Both the position numbers and the translations under genes were made by a program. A DNA stretch of 64,000 nucleotides from positions 24,318,945 to 24,382,944 of the forward strand of contig OY294049.1 of assembly GCA_958510825.1 (NCBI GenBank). Reading direction: 5' to 3'. This DNA comes from Brachypterus glaber (taxonomy: Eukaryota > Arthropoda > Insecta > Coleoptera > Kateretidae). The first letter of the stretch is position 1. Each line of letters starts with the position of its first letter. Positions 22,760-34,410 of this stretch are shown piece by piece. The notes beneath the pieces are model-generated. The model was given only the letters and a program-made list of their open reading frames with translations, was not told where the DNA came from and ran no database searches.

Positions 22760-23065
22760 GATTAATATTATGCGTTTTTAGTAATCTTATGACATTTTTT
22801 GCAATACATGTCAAATATGACGTGTATTTCAATGGTCTCAACCTTCAATTTTGCCCAATTTTGTCGGGTTTCGGAGGCAACAAAAAAAAATATTCTAAAC
22901 GACCAAATCGTCACATTTTATAAAAAAAAACAAGCCATACAGATATGTAATGCTACGGACGGACGGACGGACGGACGGACGGACATTTTCAAAGTTTCTT
23001 ATTTTGGAGATTTTGGGAAATTCAAAACTACCGTATAATATTATTCTAGCGCAGGCGCTGTGAAT
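22760..23065 (+). repeat. GGAC-type dispersed repeat, copy 1
   Basis: It contains (GGAC)7 at 22957-22984, then a conserved end: ttcaaaactaccgtataata, ttattctagcgc, gctgtgaataatgtaat. The same end follows GGAC/GACA microsatellites at 31930-32130 and 58490-58650. No protein is encoded; the short frame with TDGR repeats is a by-product. Confidence 0.75.
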
Positions 23066-23179
23066 AATGTAATAACAAAAAAAAAAGATGTCAAAGACGC
23101 AACAAGGAAGCTGTCAGGCATCACGGTAGGAAAGAAGCACAACAAATTGCTAAAATGTTTGGGGCCACTGCCAGATATG

Positions 23180-23540
23180 TTGTAAATTTCTTTCCTACGA
23201 TAGTGCGGAAAAATATCTGTTTCCGCACGCATATGCGTGTGGAAAGAAGGCCTTTTTAGCACGCATAAATATTGTTTAATATCTTAATTGCTTAGTTTTA
23301 TTCTTGTTATATTTATTCATAATATTATAAAAAATTTTAACTTTCTTAATTGATTGCTTTCCTGAACTTCGCTACGCGTCGTTCAGGAAAATGCAATCAA
23401 GAGCGGAAAAAAGCCTTTCCGCACGTTAGGAAATTAGCTATTTCCGCACTTTAGGAAAATAGATATTTCCTACGAGCGTGCGGAAAGATGTTTCACGTAT
23501 ATGCGAGTGGAAAGAAGGTTTTTTCCGCATGGATAAATAT
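23180..23540. repeat. Repeat with GTGCGGAAA motifs, two units
   Basis: tttcctac-a--gtgcggaaa, gtttccgcacgcatatgcgt, ggaaagaaggc and gcataaatatt-tttaat occur at 23187-23290 and again at 23464-23560. Their order suggests a duplicated unit or the arms of decayed elements. The motif also forms the termini of the element at 23686-24632. Confidence 0.6.
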
Positions 23541-23685
23541 TATTTAATTCCTTAATTGCGTAGTGTTACTCTGGTTATATTTATTCATAATAGTTTAAAA
23601 TGTTTAAACTTTTAACTGTTAATTGTTTTTCTTATTGAAAAAATATAAAAATAAGATTTATTTAATAAAATATAAAAGTAGGAAA

Positions 23686-24632
23686 AATATTGTTCCTAAC
23701 ACATATATAAAGAGGCTTTTCCGCACTTGTTAGGAATATAGCTATTGTAGGTAATAATTGTTTTGCTAAAATATATTAATCAGTTTGTAAAACTTTTTTT
23801 TATGTATTGTAGTTAGTAACTAATACACTACTATTTTTTTGTAATCAATAAAAACCATCCAAAAAAATAATAATCTGGCATGATTAAGTTTCCTATATAA
23901 AATCTTAAAAGTCTATGAGTCACACAGTATGATTTATTTCATCAAATAGGTTCACAATTGGCTACTGGCCAATACTGCTTTGTATCTATATGATTCACAA
24001 AACACATGATAGCAAAGAAGCGAAAATTAGCTTGGCAGTCAACCTGTTAAACTACCAGAAATTGCAAAAAACTGAAATAGACATTTTTGACGGCTATTTA
24101 TAAAACAGTGTAAAATGTATACAGTAAGAGACAGACCCTTTTCTGGCGATGTACACATTTTAGGTAAGGTTATATATTTGTTCAAATTTATTTTACCCAT
24201 AGGATCAGTTTTATGAACAATAATTGAACATTCTTTATGATCCATAAACTACAGGTTATGTGGATTTTTTGTAGAGTGTGAAATTACAAGACCAAATTTT
24301 GTGCCATAAAATTACAAGTGGATAGTTTATTGAAAACTATAAATGTCTTAATCAGGCTATACAAAAAGTGGTTAATTATATATCACGATGGTATAATTTT
24401 AGACATTTATCTCCACTTTATGTTAAAGAAAACTGGTACCAGTTCTACCATGGTGGAATTACAAAAGCCGACAATTTTTAAACTTTAAAGGAAGATTACA
24501 TGTAAAATTATGTTTAAGGATTAGTGAGTTTTAAACTCATTTGATTTTTGATTACGGCCTAGTCCTAAAATAGCTATTTTCCTAACAAGTGCGTAAAAGC
24601 CTCTTTACGCATGCGTTGGTAACAATACTTTT
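23686..24632. mobile_element. Foldback element with TTTCCGCACTTGTTAGGAA-type arms
   Basis: The left arm is tattgttcctaacacatat-ataaagaggcttttccgcac-ttgttaggaatatagctatt. The right arm is its inverse, aatagctattttcctaacaa-gtgcgtaaaagcctctttac-gcatgcgttggtaacaata. The arms are about 60 bases. The interior (about 800 bases) contains no recognised gene. Confidence 0.75.
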
Positions 24633-24935
24633 ACTACGAGCAGGGTTAAAATAAAATATACTTGATTGACTTTTCTTTATCAAATATTAAATAAAAAGCT
24701 ACTTTTTTAAATGGATCCTTATTGGTTGTTTATTGTGCTAAGGTAAATTATGTTTAACCTGAAATTCTTCATATTGTCACGAATGGTGGGTACTTCGTGT
24801 TACGAATAATGGTCTTCCTCTCAGTTTTAATGGATACGGGTTTGGGGTTGGGGTAATTAAACTCTTATTTATAATACACGTTCTTACCACTTTAGATTGT
24901 ATGGCTACCTAGCCAACTCTTGACAATATTATAAG

Positions 24936-25463
24936 ACAGCCACACATTTTTTTTTTCTGATCTGGGATTCTGACCATGTTTACAATATGTTCTTGGATTC
25001 GCTGAATCCGCATCCTATGTCTACTTAACCCCATTACATCAGGATTTAGCTAAATTTGAATCAGAGGTCAGAATTTAAATATTGGATCCGCTGTTTTGAA
25101 TTTTGGAAAACTGGCATCAGATTCGTAATCAGCGACCCCAAAAACTCCTGAGTACCAAGCTTGGAGCAAATCTGAGCAACTTTAAAAAGTCTAATCCGCC
25201 ATATTGGATCGGCCATTTTGAAAGCTAACTTTTAAATTCTGATCCCGGATTCAGATTGAGCGACCCAAAATATGTAAGAATTGACTAGTCTGGTCTACCG
25301 CACTCGAGATTTTTTTTTGTGTGCCGGTGATATGGTTTTTGAGGTTATGGCAAAATCCTGATGTGATGGGGTTAAATAGACATCGGATTCGGATTCAGTA
25401 ACCCCAAAAACTTATTGTAAACATAGTCATAACCCCACATCAGATTTTTTTTTGTGTGGCTGT
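24936..25463. mobile_element. Foldback MITE with ACAGCCACACA termini
   Basis: acagccacacattttttttt at the left is inverted at the right (tttttttttgtgtggctgt). The arms continue about 110 bases via gaccatgtttacaatatgtt, gattcgctgaatccgcatcc and aaccccattacatcaggatt, matching gttaaatagacatcggattc and neighbours. The centre has repeated ggatccgc-attttgaa phrases. Confidence 0.82.
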
Positions 25464-25690
25464 GTAATTGTACAGTGAGCAAAATACCTGATATAAATAC
25501 CTGCACATTATTAAAGGAAGTAATTTCATTATGTATGAATAAACCAAAAGTAAATTTTATAGATACTTACTAAAAGTTTTTTATAAATCCATTGTAATTA
25601 TAAATATTTTGTTGAAAGAAAAATTATTTTCTCTTAGTAACTTGTTCATTTGTTTTTATTTTAGGTATATTAAAATAACATTACATTACA

Positions 25691-25780
25691 TGTTTGTTTA
25701 ACCTCGCACTATTCTACTTAATTAGCATCCCCTAAGTCCAGGACTTGTATGGGCTAGTATTAGAGGGAACCACCGGCTTA
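25691..25780 (-). mobile_element. tRNA-derived SINE, 5'-truncated copy b
   Basis: Only the last 90 or so bases of the SINE body and its tail are present (from ccggtggttccctctaatac on the minus strand to the aaacaaaca tail). The tRNA-like head is missing. Confidence 0.8.
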
Positions 25781-26117
25781 TCCATGAATGCATTTATTAC
25801 AGCTTATTAGATGATATAAAAAAAATAATATAAAATAATAATGTTATTAAAATTATTTTTTAAAATAGGTTAAAATCCAATTAAATAGTATATTAAAGTA
25901 CTAGTTTCATAACATACGTTTTTAGCACCCGAGTACAAGTTTAGAAAACGAGCAGCTAAAAAAGTGTTATGTAACGAGTACTTTATTCAATTTTTTATAT
26001 TTTGCTCTTAAATATAAAAAAACATTTAAATTAATGACTGATTTAGGGATTTTTGTTTCGGGTTGGCATTACAGTTTACGCATGTTTAAAATTCTAAAAC
26101 CAAATAACATTTTGATA

Positions 26118-26410
26118 TATTTTATAGTCATGTGTTTTCTTTTTCACTGCAAGTTACCAAGCCACAATTTTAACACGGCAAAAAATAACCTAAACACAAA
26201 TTTTTTTAGAAAATTTAACTTTAAAGCGACATTGACATTTGCACGGAAAACGTCAGGCGAATGGCTTTTGTATTTTATAGTCATGTGTTCTCTTTTTCAC
26301 TGCAAGTTACCAAGCCACAATTTTAACACGGCAAAAAATAACCTAAACACAATTTTTTTTAGAAAATTTAACTTTAAAGCCACATTGACATTTGCACGGA
26401 AAACGGTCTA
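26118..26410 (+). repeat. 153-bp direct tandem duplication
   Basis: tattttatagtcatgtgttt ... ttgacatttgcacggaaaac is present twice, 153 bases apart (26118 and 26271), with a few changes. The 125-codon frame that spans it is open only because the unit length is a multiple of three. The translated text resembles no family I know. Confidence 0.8.
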
Positions 26411-26476
26411 AAAGTACACTCAAAATGCATGTGATTATGAGCTTATAAGAGTCGCAAAATAGAAAAAATAAATTAT

Positions 26477-26544
26477 GACGCCTGGACTTAAACTCTTCCT
26501 TTAGATTAAGCAGGTGCCAGTCCTGCTAACGCTCACCAGGCAAC
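26477..26544 (-). other. tRNA-like relic (A box/B box) on minus strand
   Basis: The minus-strand sequence gttgcctggtgagcgttagc ... gagtttaagtccaggcgtc has a six-of-seven acceptor-stem pairing (GTTGCCT/AGGCGTC), an A-box-like tgagcgttagcagg and a B-box-like gagtttaagtcc. The rest does not fold cleanly. It could be the head of a decayed SINE. Confidence 0.35.
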
Positions 26545-26559
26545 GTAATCTTCGTCCAA

Positions 26560-27180
26560 AAAAACTATAGTTTATGTCTTTGTATCATAAAATTACTATT
26601 TTTTTCTATGGCTGCTTTAGACTAGCATCATTCTTCAATGATTTTCAATGATAGAATTACTGGATTCTTGCATACTGTACAGGAATCTTATATTTTTGCT
26701 CCTGTGATGGAATAGACACATGTAGCGACATATCAAAGCTTAATAACTAAATAATAATGCATTAATATAATCTAAAATGACATTCACAGTTACAGCATGA
26801 CACTAAACTTAAGTGTAGACTTAGGCAATATAACAAAAAGTCAACAAACAAATACGAAAATAATAAGAAAATTGGTAGTCGAAGAAAAAGTATTGTCTAT
26901 AACACGTGTAGAATAGCTATTCATTTTCTTAAAGCACACTTCGTCCAAGAAAACTGTAGTTTACGTTCTTGTATTATATAATAAATAACTATTTTTTTCT
27001 GGGACTACATTAGAATATCATAATTCTTAAGAAATAATAATGCCACAATTATAAGATTCTGGCATACTGTGCGAGATTTTTTAATTTTAGCTCTTGAGAT
27101 GGAACAGGCACATGTGGCGACATCTGAAAGTTTATTAATAACTAAATTATAACCAGCTGAACAGTTGCAAGCACCTTGTC
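26560..27180. repeat. Repeat family with CACATGTGGCGACATCT, two tandem relatives
   Basis: tcgtccaa-aaaactgtagtt, actatttttttctgg, ggcatactgt, atggaa-ag-cacatgt-gcgacat and ttaataactaaat occur in order at 26560-26760 and again at 26938-27155. Phrases from the first (gtcgaagaaaaagtattgtc, tataacacgtgtagaatagc) recur at 27911-27950, and related ones at 45.2-45.9 and 60.5-61.8 kb. Confidence 0.7.
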
Positions 27181-27780
27181 AAAACATCGGCACTAGGCAC
27201 TAATTTGAAACGTTATGAAAAGCAATGTTGTGTGATCACGTGAATAGGCCGAACCATTAATACACCTACATAATTTATTAAAGTTTGAAAGTCTGTATCT
27301 CCAAAACGTTATATAGCATTTTTTATAGGGCTTAAAAACAGCTTTCATTTGAAATATAATTTTTTGAAATCGGGTTTTAAATAAATGAGATCCTAAAAAA
27401 AACTTTTACTGATCTAAACGCCAATGTCTCGAAAACAATGCATTTTAGGAAAAAATTGATTCCAACATTTTTTAACTAATTTAAAATTATCTTTCATACA
27501 AGTGCTAAATTATTAAAATACAATAATATTTGCCTTAATTATAACCAAAAATCGCTAAAAATAGGAGCTTACCTCCAAAATCTAATCAGCTATTCGAAAT
27601 ACGATAAGAAACAATATGCAAAAAAACACTTGTCGATATCTTATTAAGAAATGAAGTTATCGAGTTTACAGACAGACCGACGGACAATTTTTTTTTTACT
27701 ATACGTCGAGAAATGTGAAAAAAACATGGTCAAGGATTTTAACTTTTCGGCGAAGATTTCAATAGATCGGCACTCTTAGT
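27181..27780. other. AT-rich intron, nothing recognised apart from a short GACAGACCGACGGAC run
   Basis: No gene. cagacagaccgacggac at 27669-27685 hints at another decayed GGAC-type element, but the conserved end seen elsewhere is missing. Confidence 0.5.
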
Positions 27781-27960
27781 AGAACTAAATGGCGATATAA
27801 TTAATTTAAATAATCAGAAATGACACTGAGATTTATATCATGACACTAGACATGAGTGTGCACTTCAATATAATAAAAAAAAACATAAAATTAATAAAAA
27901 TAAATATTGTGGTCGAAGAAAAAGTGTAGTCTATAACACCTGTAGAATGGTTATTTCTTG
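27781..27960. repeat. Partial third relative of the 26.6-kb repeat
   Basis: atgacactgagatttatatc, atgacactagacatgagtgt, gtcgaagaaaaagtgtagtc and tataacacctgtagaatgg match 26775-26935 in order. Confidence 0.65.
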
Positions 27961-28439
27961 CTTTATTTGCTAAAAAATATATTAAACTTTTATTGCTAAC
28001 ATTATAAAAACTATTTTGTATGCCATAAATAAAAAATATCTCTGTAGGGCAAGTAAAAACGTAAAAAACAATCCAGTTTAAATATTTAAATATATACAAA
28101 AAAAAAATTATTAAGATCTATTTTTTTAACAAACTTATACCGTAAGTTCTAAAACCTAATTTTATTCAACACTTAAAATTAAATTTCAGCAAGATATTAA
28201 TAAGACGAGTTTTCTTTATAATTAAACTGAACATTTTATCTATTATAACTTTAAAACTATAACAAGTTTTCAGACGCTCTGTTTTAACAATTCTCACCTT
28301 CTCCAACGACTAAAGTGTCAAAAACTACATAAAAACCTAATTTATAAATACATAAATTAAATCGCAGTTTAACATGCATTGTACAAAAAGTCCATTAGGC
28401 TAGAATTATTTTATAAAATCGTTTTTATAGTATAGGTTA

Positions 28440-28860
28440 AATAACACTTATAATCACGGGTCGGATCGAAGTAGCCATTAACGGGGGCATGCAAAAATTA
28501 GAATTTAACAAAACTCCTTTTTCAAGTAAATAGACACTTTAAACTATTTTTCACCAAGCGGAATGTCATGTCGACGCTGTTAATACTCAGTTTCATGGTC
28601 CAGGACTCATGAAGGACTTAATTTTTTTTTGAAAATTGCTTCTCTTTTCAAAAAACAAATAATTAATAAAAAAACAATATTTTTGTATTAACTATTCGTT
28701 TTTTGAAAAGAGAAACAACTTTCATAAAAAAATTAATTAGAATTTTAAAAAACAAAATTTTCAAGTAAATAGACACTTTAAACTATTGTTCACCAAGCGG
28801 AATGTCATGTCGACGCTGTTAATACTCAGTGAGTCACTTGATCACGATCCATGACTCATA
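28440..28860. repeat. 70-bp direct repeats flanking an inverted repeat
   Basis: ttcaagtaaatagacacttt-aaactattt-tcaccaagcg-gaatgtcatgtcgacgctgttaatactcagt occurs at 28522-28592 and 28758-28829. Between them, gcttctcttttcaaaaaacaa (28638) and ttgaaaagagaaac (28696) form a hairpin. tcggatcgaagt at 28462 resembles the right end of the MITE at 40297-40652. Confidence 0.7.
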
Positions 28861-28867
28861 GAGAAAG

Positions 28868-29095
28868 ACTTTCTACTATTGTTTTTTAAAGTAATTTTCT
28901 CAAAAACAAAGAAGTTATGAGGGATTAAACTTAAAAAGAAATCGAAATAAGCTGAAAGAAAATTTCGATTAACGTAACTTTTTTTAGGAAAAATTACTTT
29001 TATTATAAGAAACAATTGTACAAATTTTAAAAGTAATCCCCCCAAAAACCAAAATGTTATAGGGGGTTAAACTTAAAAAAAATAAAACCTCAAAT
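28868..29095 (-). repeat. Partial inverted relative of the GGAC-type repeat
   Basis: The reverse complement contains cataacattttggtttttgg, aagtaatttttcctaaaaaa and gttaatcgaaattttctttc, matching the middle of the repeats at 31.7 and 58.3 kb. The microsatellite and end are absent. Confidence 0.6.
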
Positions 29096-29286
29096 TTTCA
29101 ATTATTCCTAAAAAATATTTTGATTTTTTTTTTGGATTTTTTTTTAAAAACAATTTTTTTTTCAAAAATGTTTCGTTTTTCAAAAAAAGATCTAATTAAG
29201 AAAAAATGATTTTTTTTATTTTTTTTTAAATACTTTTTTTTTCAAGGAATGGAATGCGTAGCATTACATATCTTCACGGCTTGTTT

Positions 29287-30178
29287 ACTTTTAGTTCGAC
29301 TTTGGAAAACACTCAGTTGTCTTGTAAGATTTATTTACTTATAATGCATTATAATCTCAATATCAATTTAAAACCAAAAATTAATAATCTATCGGGCGAA
29401 ACGTTTTTTAATCGGAAAAAATGATCAAATGACCTCCGCTATTTTTTGGTAAATAGGTCAATTTGAACAACATTTACTTTTCTTGTTGATTGGTACCTTA
29501 AAAGACGAGTCAGGTTTGGATAAAAAAAATTATATTTAATTATTAATTTATATGTATTTTTTTATTTTTATTTTGATTTTAAATTGTATTTCTTACTTTA
29601 TACGTTTTAATATTTATTAATCATGTATTTATATCTCGATTGTTATTGTTGATTAATTAATTAACCCATTTAATCTAAAAATATAAAAAAATTCAAAAAA
29701 TTAAAAATATATTTATTTGGCCATCCAAAGGGGAAATGCGGCCTCGAACTAGGTCAGGTTTGGATAAAAAAATTATATTTAATTATTAATTTATATATAT
29801 TTTTTTATTTATTTTTATTTTAAATAGTATTTCTTACTTTATACGTTTTTATATTTATTAATCATGTATTTATATCTCGATTGTTATTAATTTAAATATT
29901 ATTTAATTTTTAAAATTTTTGAAAATTTATTTTTGTTTTCTTATTTTTAATTTTTTATAACTTTATATTAAACCATCCTTTGTTTGTTAATTAATAAGTA
30001 AGAGAATGTAACTTTTGACCCATTTATTCAAAAGTATGGAGGTAACGTGGCATTCTTTTGTGATTGAAAAACGCTTCACATGATAAAATAATTTAGTTTT
30101 GATATTAAATCGATATTTACATTACGTAAACAAATTATACAAGAAAAATGAGTGTTTTCCAAAGTCTAACTAAAAGTG
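29287..30178. mobile_element. Foldback element, ACTTTTAGTTCGACTTTGGAAAACACTC termini
   Basis: acttttagttcgactttgga-aaacactc is inverted at the right (gagtgttttccaaagtctaa-ctaaaagt). The arms continue in weaker form via gacctccgctattttttgg / atggaggtaacg. Inside, a block of about 140 bases (ggtttggataaaaaa ... tatctcgattgttatt) is present twice in direct order (29514 and 29757). Confidence 0.75.
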
Positions 30179-30779
30179 AGTTTTACCACAGTGGCGCCTT
30201 CGCCAAAATTGCAAATTATTTTAATTACTTTAAATTGTTACACGCCGAGTTACGAGCTAATCTTGAATACTAATTAAGTTTTAGTGACTTGACAACGCGA
30301 ACCAACAGTTAGTTCTGTTAGTAGGAAGTCTACGCATTATAAAATAATTGACAGTTAAATCTGGGGTGATCGGTTTCGGAAGATAATGAACTTTTTTCAT
30401 CAGAAATGACCACAGTCGACTTAATTTTATACTGTTTTAGCTTATTTTATATAAATTTTGACCAGAGAATTTAAATCTATTCACACAAACGGTCTATTAA
30501 TTTAAATTTCGGAAAAAAGTATCACTGAGGTTTTTGAAACTAGTAAATAGCTTAAATTAAATTAAATTAATATTTTGCCATTTAAAATCAAATTCATCGA
30601 TTATTTCAAATCCAAATACCTCAAGAACGGTTGGTCGTAGCGTCTTCTACCAAGTATGCCTTTTCACGTAAAAATGATAAAGAAATTTATTTTTTGTTTT
30701 AAATCTAATACAAGCACGCATAAGAAAGTTATGACTCATCAAAAGAGTAAAAAGACAAGTAGGTGGCGCCCCTACAATT
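30179..30779. other. Intron sequence, nothing recognised
   Basis: Unremarkable AT-rich sequence with no supported gene or repeat relation. Confidence 0.5.
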
Positions 30780-31050
30780 GGTTTGTTTGTTTGTTTGTTT
30801 GTTTAACCTCGTACTATTCTACTTAATTAAGCATCCCCTAAGTCCAGGACTTGTGTGGGCTAGTAGTAGAGGGAACCACCGGCTTATACTGACTTTCGAA
30901 CCAGTTTCTAGGGAGTGTCCGTTTCACTTATCGCCTTCGACAAATTTCAATTATTAATTAACTGAAAAAGACAAATCGGCGCCAGTGAGAATCGAACTCA
31001 CGATAGTAGACTTGCTATGCATACGCGCTAGCCACTACGCTATGCCTTCC
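30780..31050 (-). mobile_element. tRNA-derived SINE, full-length copy c
   Basis: The minus-strand head ggaaggcatagcgtagtggc carries an A box (tagcgtagtggc). The B box is gagttcgattctcact. Then come the linker ctttttcagttaattaataa, the same body as copies a and b, and a clean (AAAC)6 tail (30780-30803 on the plus strand). It is the cleanest copy in the window. Its tRNA-like head differs from copy a in the anticodon-arm region. Confidence 0.87.
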
Positions 31051-31529
31051 ATAGTAGCCATACTAACATCATCAATTCAAATTTGGCATGTCAAAAACCC
31101 CCAGATACCAATTTTTATTCAAATAGCGACATTATTTCAAAAATTATTTAGAAAAAATAAAAATAAATCTTTAACAAACTGTAGCTATGAAGCAAATCAG
31201 AATCGGACCTACGTTGATGTGAAAAAAAAGTCTTATTTTTACGTGAGAAATCTCTTCGCGAGTGATGGCACATGTTTTTTAAAACAACCTGTATATCGAT
31301 TAATGACAAATTATTTGTCAAACAGTTATTATCAATAAATTATTGTTCTGACAAGTTATGGCAGAAATTTATTACACTGCACCAATTTTTTTTTAATAAC
31401 CTACCAAATACATCTGCAACTATTTTTTCTGAATTGAGAATTGATATTTATGTGAAAGAATTTAAATCTCTGACCAAAATTTATATAGAATAATATCTAA
31501 AACAGTATAAAATAAAGTTTAGTTAAGTC
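31051..31529. other. Open frames without recognised function
   Basis: Two overlapping plus-strand frames (30985-31338, which begins inside the SINE, and 31272-31493) have no known motif. The phrase FFNNLPNT in the second faintly recalls LINE C-termini but nothing else supports it. Confidence 0.4.
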
Positions 31530-32130
31530 CGCTATGGTAATTTCTAAGGAAAAAAGTCCATTATTTTTCGAAACCGAGCATCTCAGATTTCAGCAGGATA
31601 TTGAAAAAAAAACATTTTTTTTTTCATTTTTTTTTATTTAATTTTTGTAGAATTGAAAAAAAACATTTTTTTCAATTTTTTTAATTTATTTTTTGTAGAT
31701 TGGATCCTTATAATAAAAGTAATTTTTCCTGAAAAAAATACGTTAATCGGAATTTTCTTTCAGCATTTTTCGATTTTTTTAAAAGTTTAACCCCCCATAA
31801 CTTTTTTGTTTTTGGGGGGATTACTTTCAAAAACAATAAGGATCTTCCCCTTATAGAACTTGATTTTTCCTGAAAACTTCAATACGACAGGATTATTCGT
31901 TCTTGAGTTATCGTGTATCAGACAGAAGGAAGGACGGACGGACGGACGGACGGACGAACAGACGGACAGACAGACGCACGGACAGACGGACATTTGAAAA
32001 ACAAATTGATTATTTTTTCATGAAATAAATTTATATCCAAGAATTTTTTGTTTAGGAGAATTTTGGATTTTTTTGATAATTCGAAACTAACGTATAATAT
32101 TATTCTAGCGCTGGGTCTGTGAATAATATA
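31530..32130 (+). repeat. GGAC-type dispersed repeat, copy 2
   Basis: The order is: tggatccttataataaaagt, aatacgttaatcggaatttt, cataacttttttgtttttgg, gattattcgttcttgagtta, then a GGAC/GACA microsatellite (31921-31991), gaaataaatttatatccaag and the end cgtataatattattctagcg. This matches copy 3 at 58.2 kb block by block. Confidence 0.8.
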
Positions 32131-32995
32131 ATATCCATATAGTCCAGTCAAATAACGAGAAATTCGTATGTTGAATTGAAATAAATGTACACGGGTTGAT
32201 ATTTTAAAGGGTAGTAGTGGATAGTAACAGAACACTCCTGTTAGTTTTTCACCGGGGATTTGCGTAAGGGGTGTCCGGTATCTTGAGTTTTAAGGGTGAG
32301 TGCCGTTATCTCGCTAAATATGCATGTTACGATAAAAATGGATATAATTAATATTTTTAAGGAGAAATTTACCAAGAATTTTTGTTTGGATTATTTTTTT
32401 AATATATTATTAACAAACAAGTTATAAATATTAAAAAATGGCCATGGTGGGGGTGAAATACCTTTTTTCCGATGAAATTATTCATCGGAATTGTAACTCT
32501 TGAAATTCTCTATAAGCTTTATACTATGCATTATCATTGGGCGCTGAAAGTCAATTTGCGTCCTCTGTAACCGTATCAAAGTACCTATTAAAATTTATAA
32601 TATATGAAACATAGAGAATTTCAAGAGCTACAAGTTTGCTCATGGCCACTTTTATCGTCCGATGAATAGTTTGGTTGAAAAATGGAAAAAAACAATTTCA
32701 CCTCAACATGGCTATTTTTAAATTCTCGATTGTTATTAATATTTAAAAAAAATGATTCCAACAAAAATTGTTGGAAACTTCCTCCTTACAAAATTGGTTA
32801 CATTTATGTTTATCGTAATTCAAGATAGCGGACAACCCTTACGCAAATCACCCGGTGAAAAACTAACAGAAGTGTTCTATTACCATCCACTACCACCCTT
32901 TAAAATATTATTTATTGCAATTTACATTTATTATTTGGATGGAATATATTATTACTCTATTAATACTTTACATTTAAATATTTGGAATTAATTTT
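32110..32995. repeat. Inverted-repeat element at the start of the 1.4-kb array
   Basis: gttagtttttcaccggggat-ttgcgtaaggggtgtccg near 32239 is inverted at 32826-32880 (cggacaacccttacgcaaat-cacccggtgaaaaactaac). Outside that, gatattttaaagggtagtag pairs with ctaccaccctttaaaatatt. The segment 32274-32995 is a diverged version of 33722-34410 in the units that follow. Confidence 0.75.
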
Positions 32996-34410
32996 AGAAT
33001 CTGCGTGTGCATTTTTTTTTAGAAATGAATGAAAAATAAACGAGATTATTATCTTTTAATTAGACTTGTTTAAATAAATTATTTTCTCTTATTAACCAAG
33101 TGTTATTCTAATAGTAACAAGTTAATTTAAATAGTAAATTATGTAAACTAAGTTTTTAGTAGTTGAGACTGAATTATTTTTTGCTGAGACCAAGTAGAGG
33201 CAAAAACCACTCAAGTATCTCCATTAAATATAGATGGCATATAATATTTTTTCTCATACCTAAAGCTAATAACTCCATATAGCTTTAAAATTATTTTGAC
33301 TTAGTTTGAAAAATGGGTTGAAAAACGTTTTTCAATATTAACTTTTGTCAAAAAGAAACAATTCATTAATAGTTAACAATATTTTGCATGGGGTGACATT
33401 TTCTAATTGTTAAATTGACCTAGTTTAGAGATAAATCAATTTAGAACTGAGGTACGGATATACCGGGTGTCCCAAATTTGACTTCCCGGTCCATATGTCC
33501 TTTATTTTAAAAGATAGAAACTTAATAAAAAAAACATATTAAATGGGATCAAAAGTACTTTTAAATCCCACACCAAAATACACCGCTTATTAACTTACCC
33601 CCTTGGAACCACCCCAAACTTTTTGTTTTCACCTGCATAGTTTTTTAGTGATTTTGAAAGCACTGTAAATCTTAATTTAACGGTGTATTTGACTTTGTTA
33701 GTTTTTCACCAGGGATTTGTGGTATCTTGAGTTTTAAGGGTGAGTGCCGTTATCTCGCTAAATATGGATCTTACGATAAAAATGGATATAATTAATATTT
33801 TTAAGGAGAAATTTCCCAAGAATTTTTGTTTGGATCATTTTTTTTTAATATATTATTATCAAACAAGTTATAAATATTAAAAAATGGCCATGGTGGGGGT
33901 GAAATACCTTTTTCAGCCAAATTATTTATCGGAATTGTAACTCTTGAAATTCTCTATAAGCTTTATACTATGCATTTTCATTGGACGTCGAAAGTCGATT
34001 TGCGTCCTCTGTAACCGTATCAAAGTACTTATAAAAATTTATAATATATGAAACATAGAGAATTTCAAGAGCTACAAGTTTGCTCGTCCGATGAATAATT
34101 TGGTTGAAAAATGAAAAAAACCAATTTCAACTCCAACATGGCTATTTTTAAATTATTGATTGTTATTAATATATTAAAAAAAAATATTCCAATAAAAATT
34201 GTTGGAAACTTCCTCTTTACAAAATTGGTTATATTTATTTTTATCGTAAGATGCTTATGAAGCAACTCACCCCTAAAATTCAAGATAGCGGACAACCCTT
34301 ACTCAAATCACCCTTTAAAATATCATTTACTAAAATTTAAATTTATTATTTGACTGGACTATATTATTATTCTATAAATACTTTACATTTAAATATTTTG
34401 AATTAATTTT
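32996..34410. repeat. 1,415-bp tandem unit, copy 1
   Basis: It starts agaatctgcgtgtgcatttt and recurs 1,415 bases later almost unchanged. It contains half of the ATACCGGGTGTCCC MITE (33461-33686) fused to the gttagtttttcaccagggat element. The 76-codon minus frame (34065-34295) is present in both copies and shows no family resemblance. Confidence 0.88.

Noticed and set aside
26034..26411. 125-codon plus frame with an internal repeat
   Set aside because: The frame spans a 153-bp tandem duplication whose length is divisible by three; no recognisable domain, no splice or start context.
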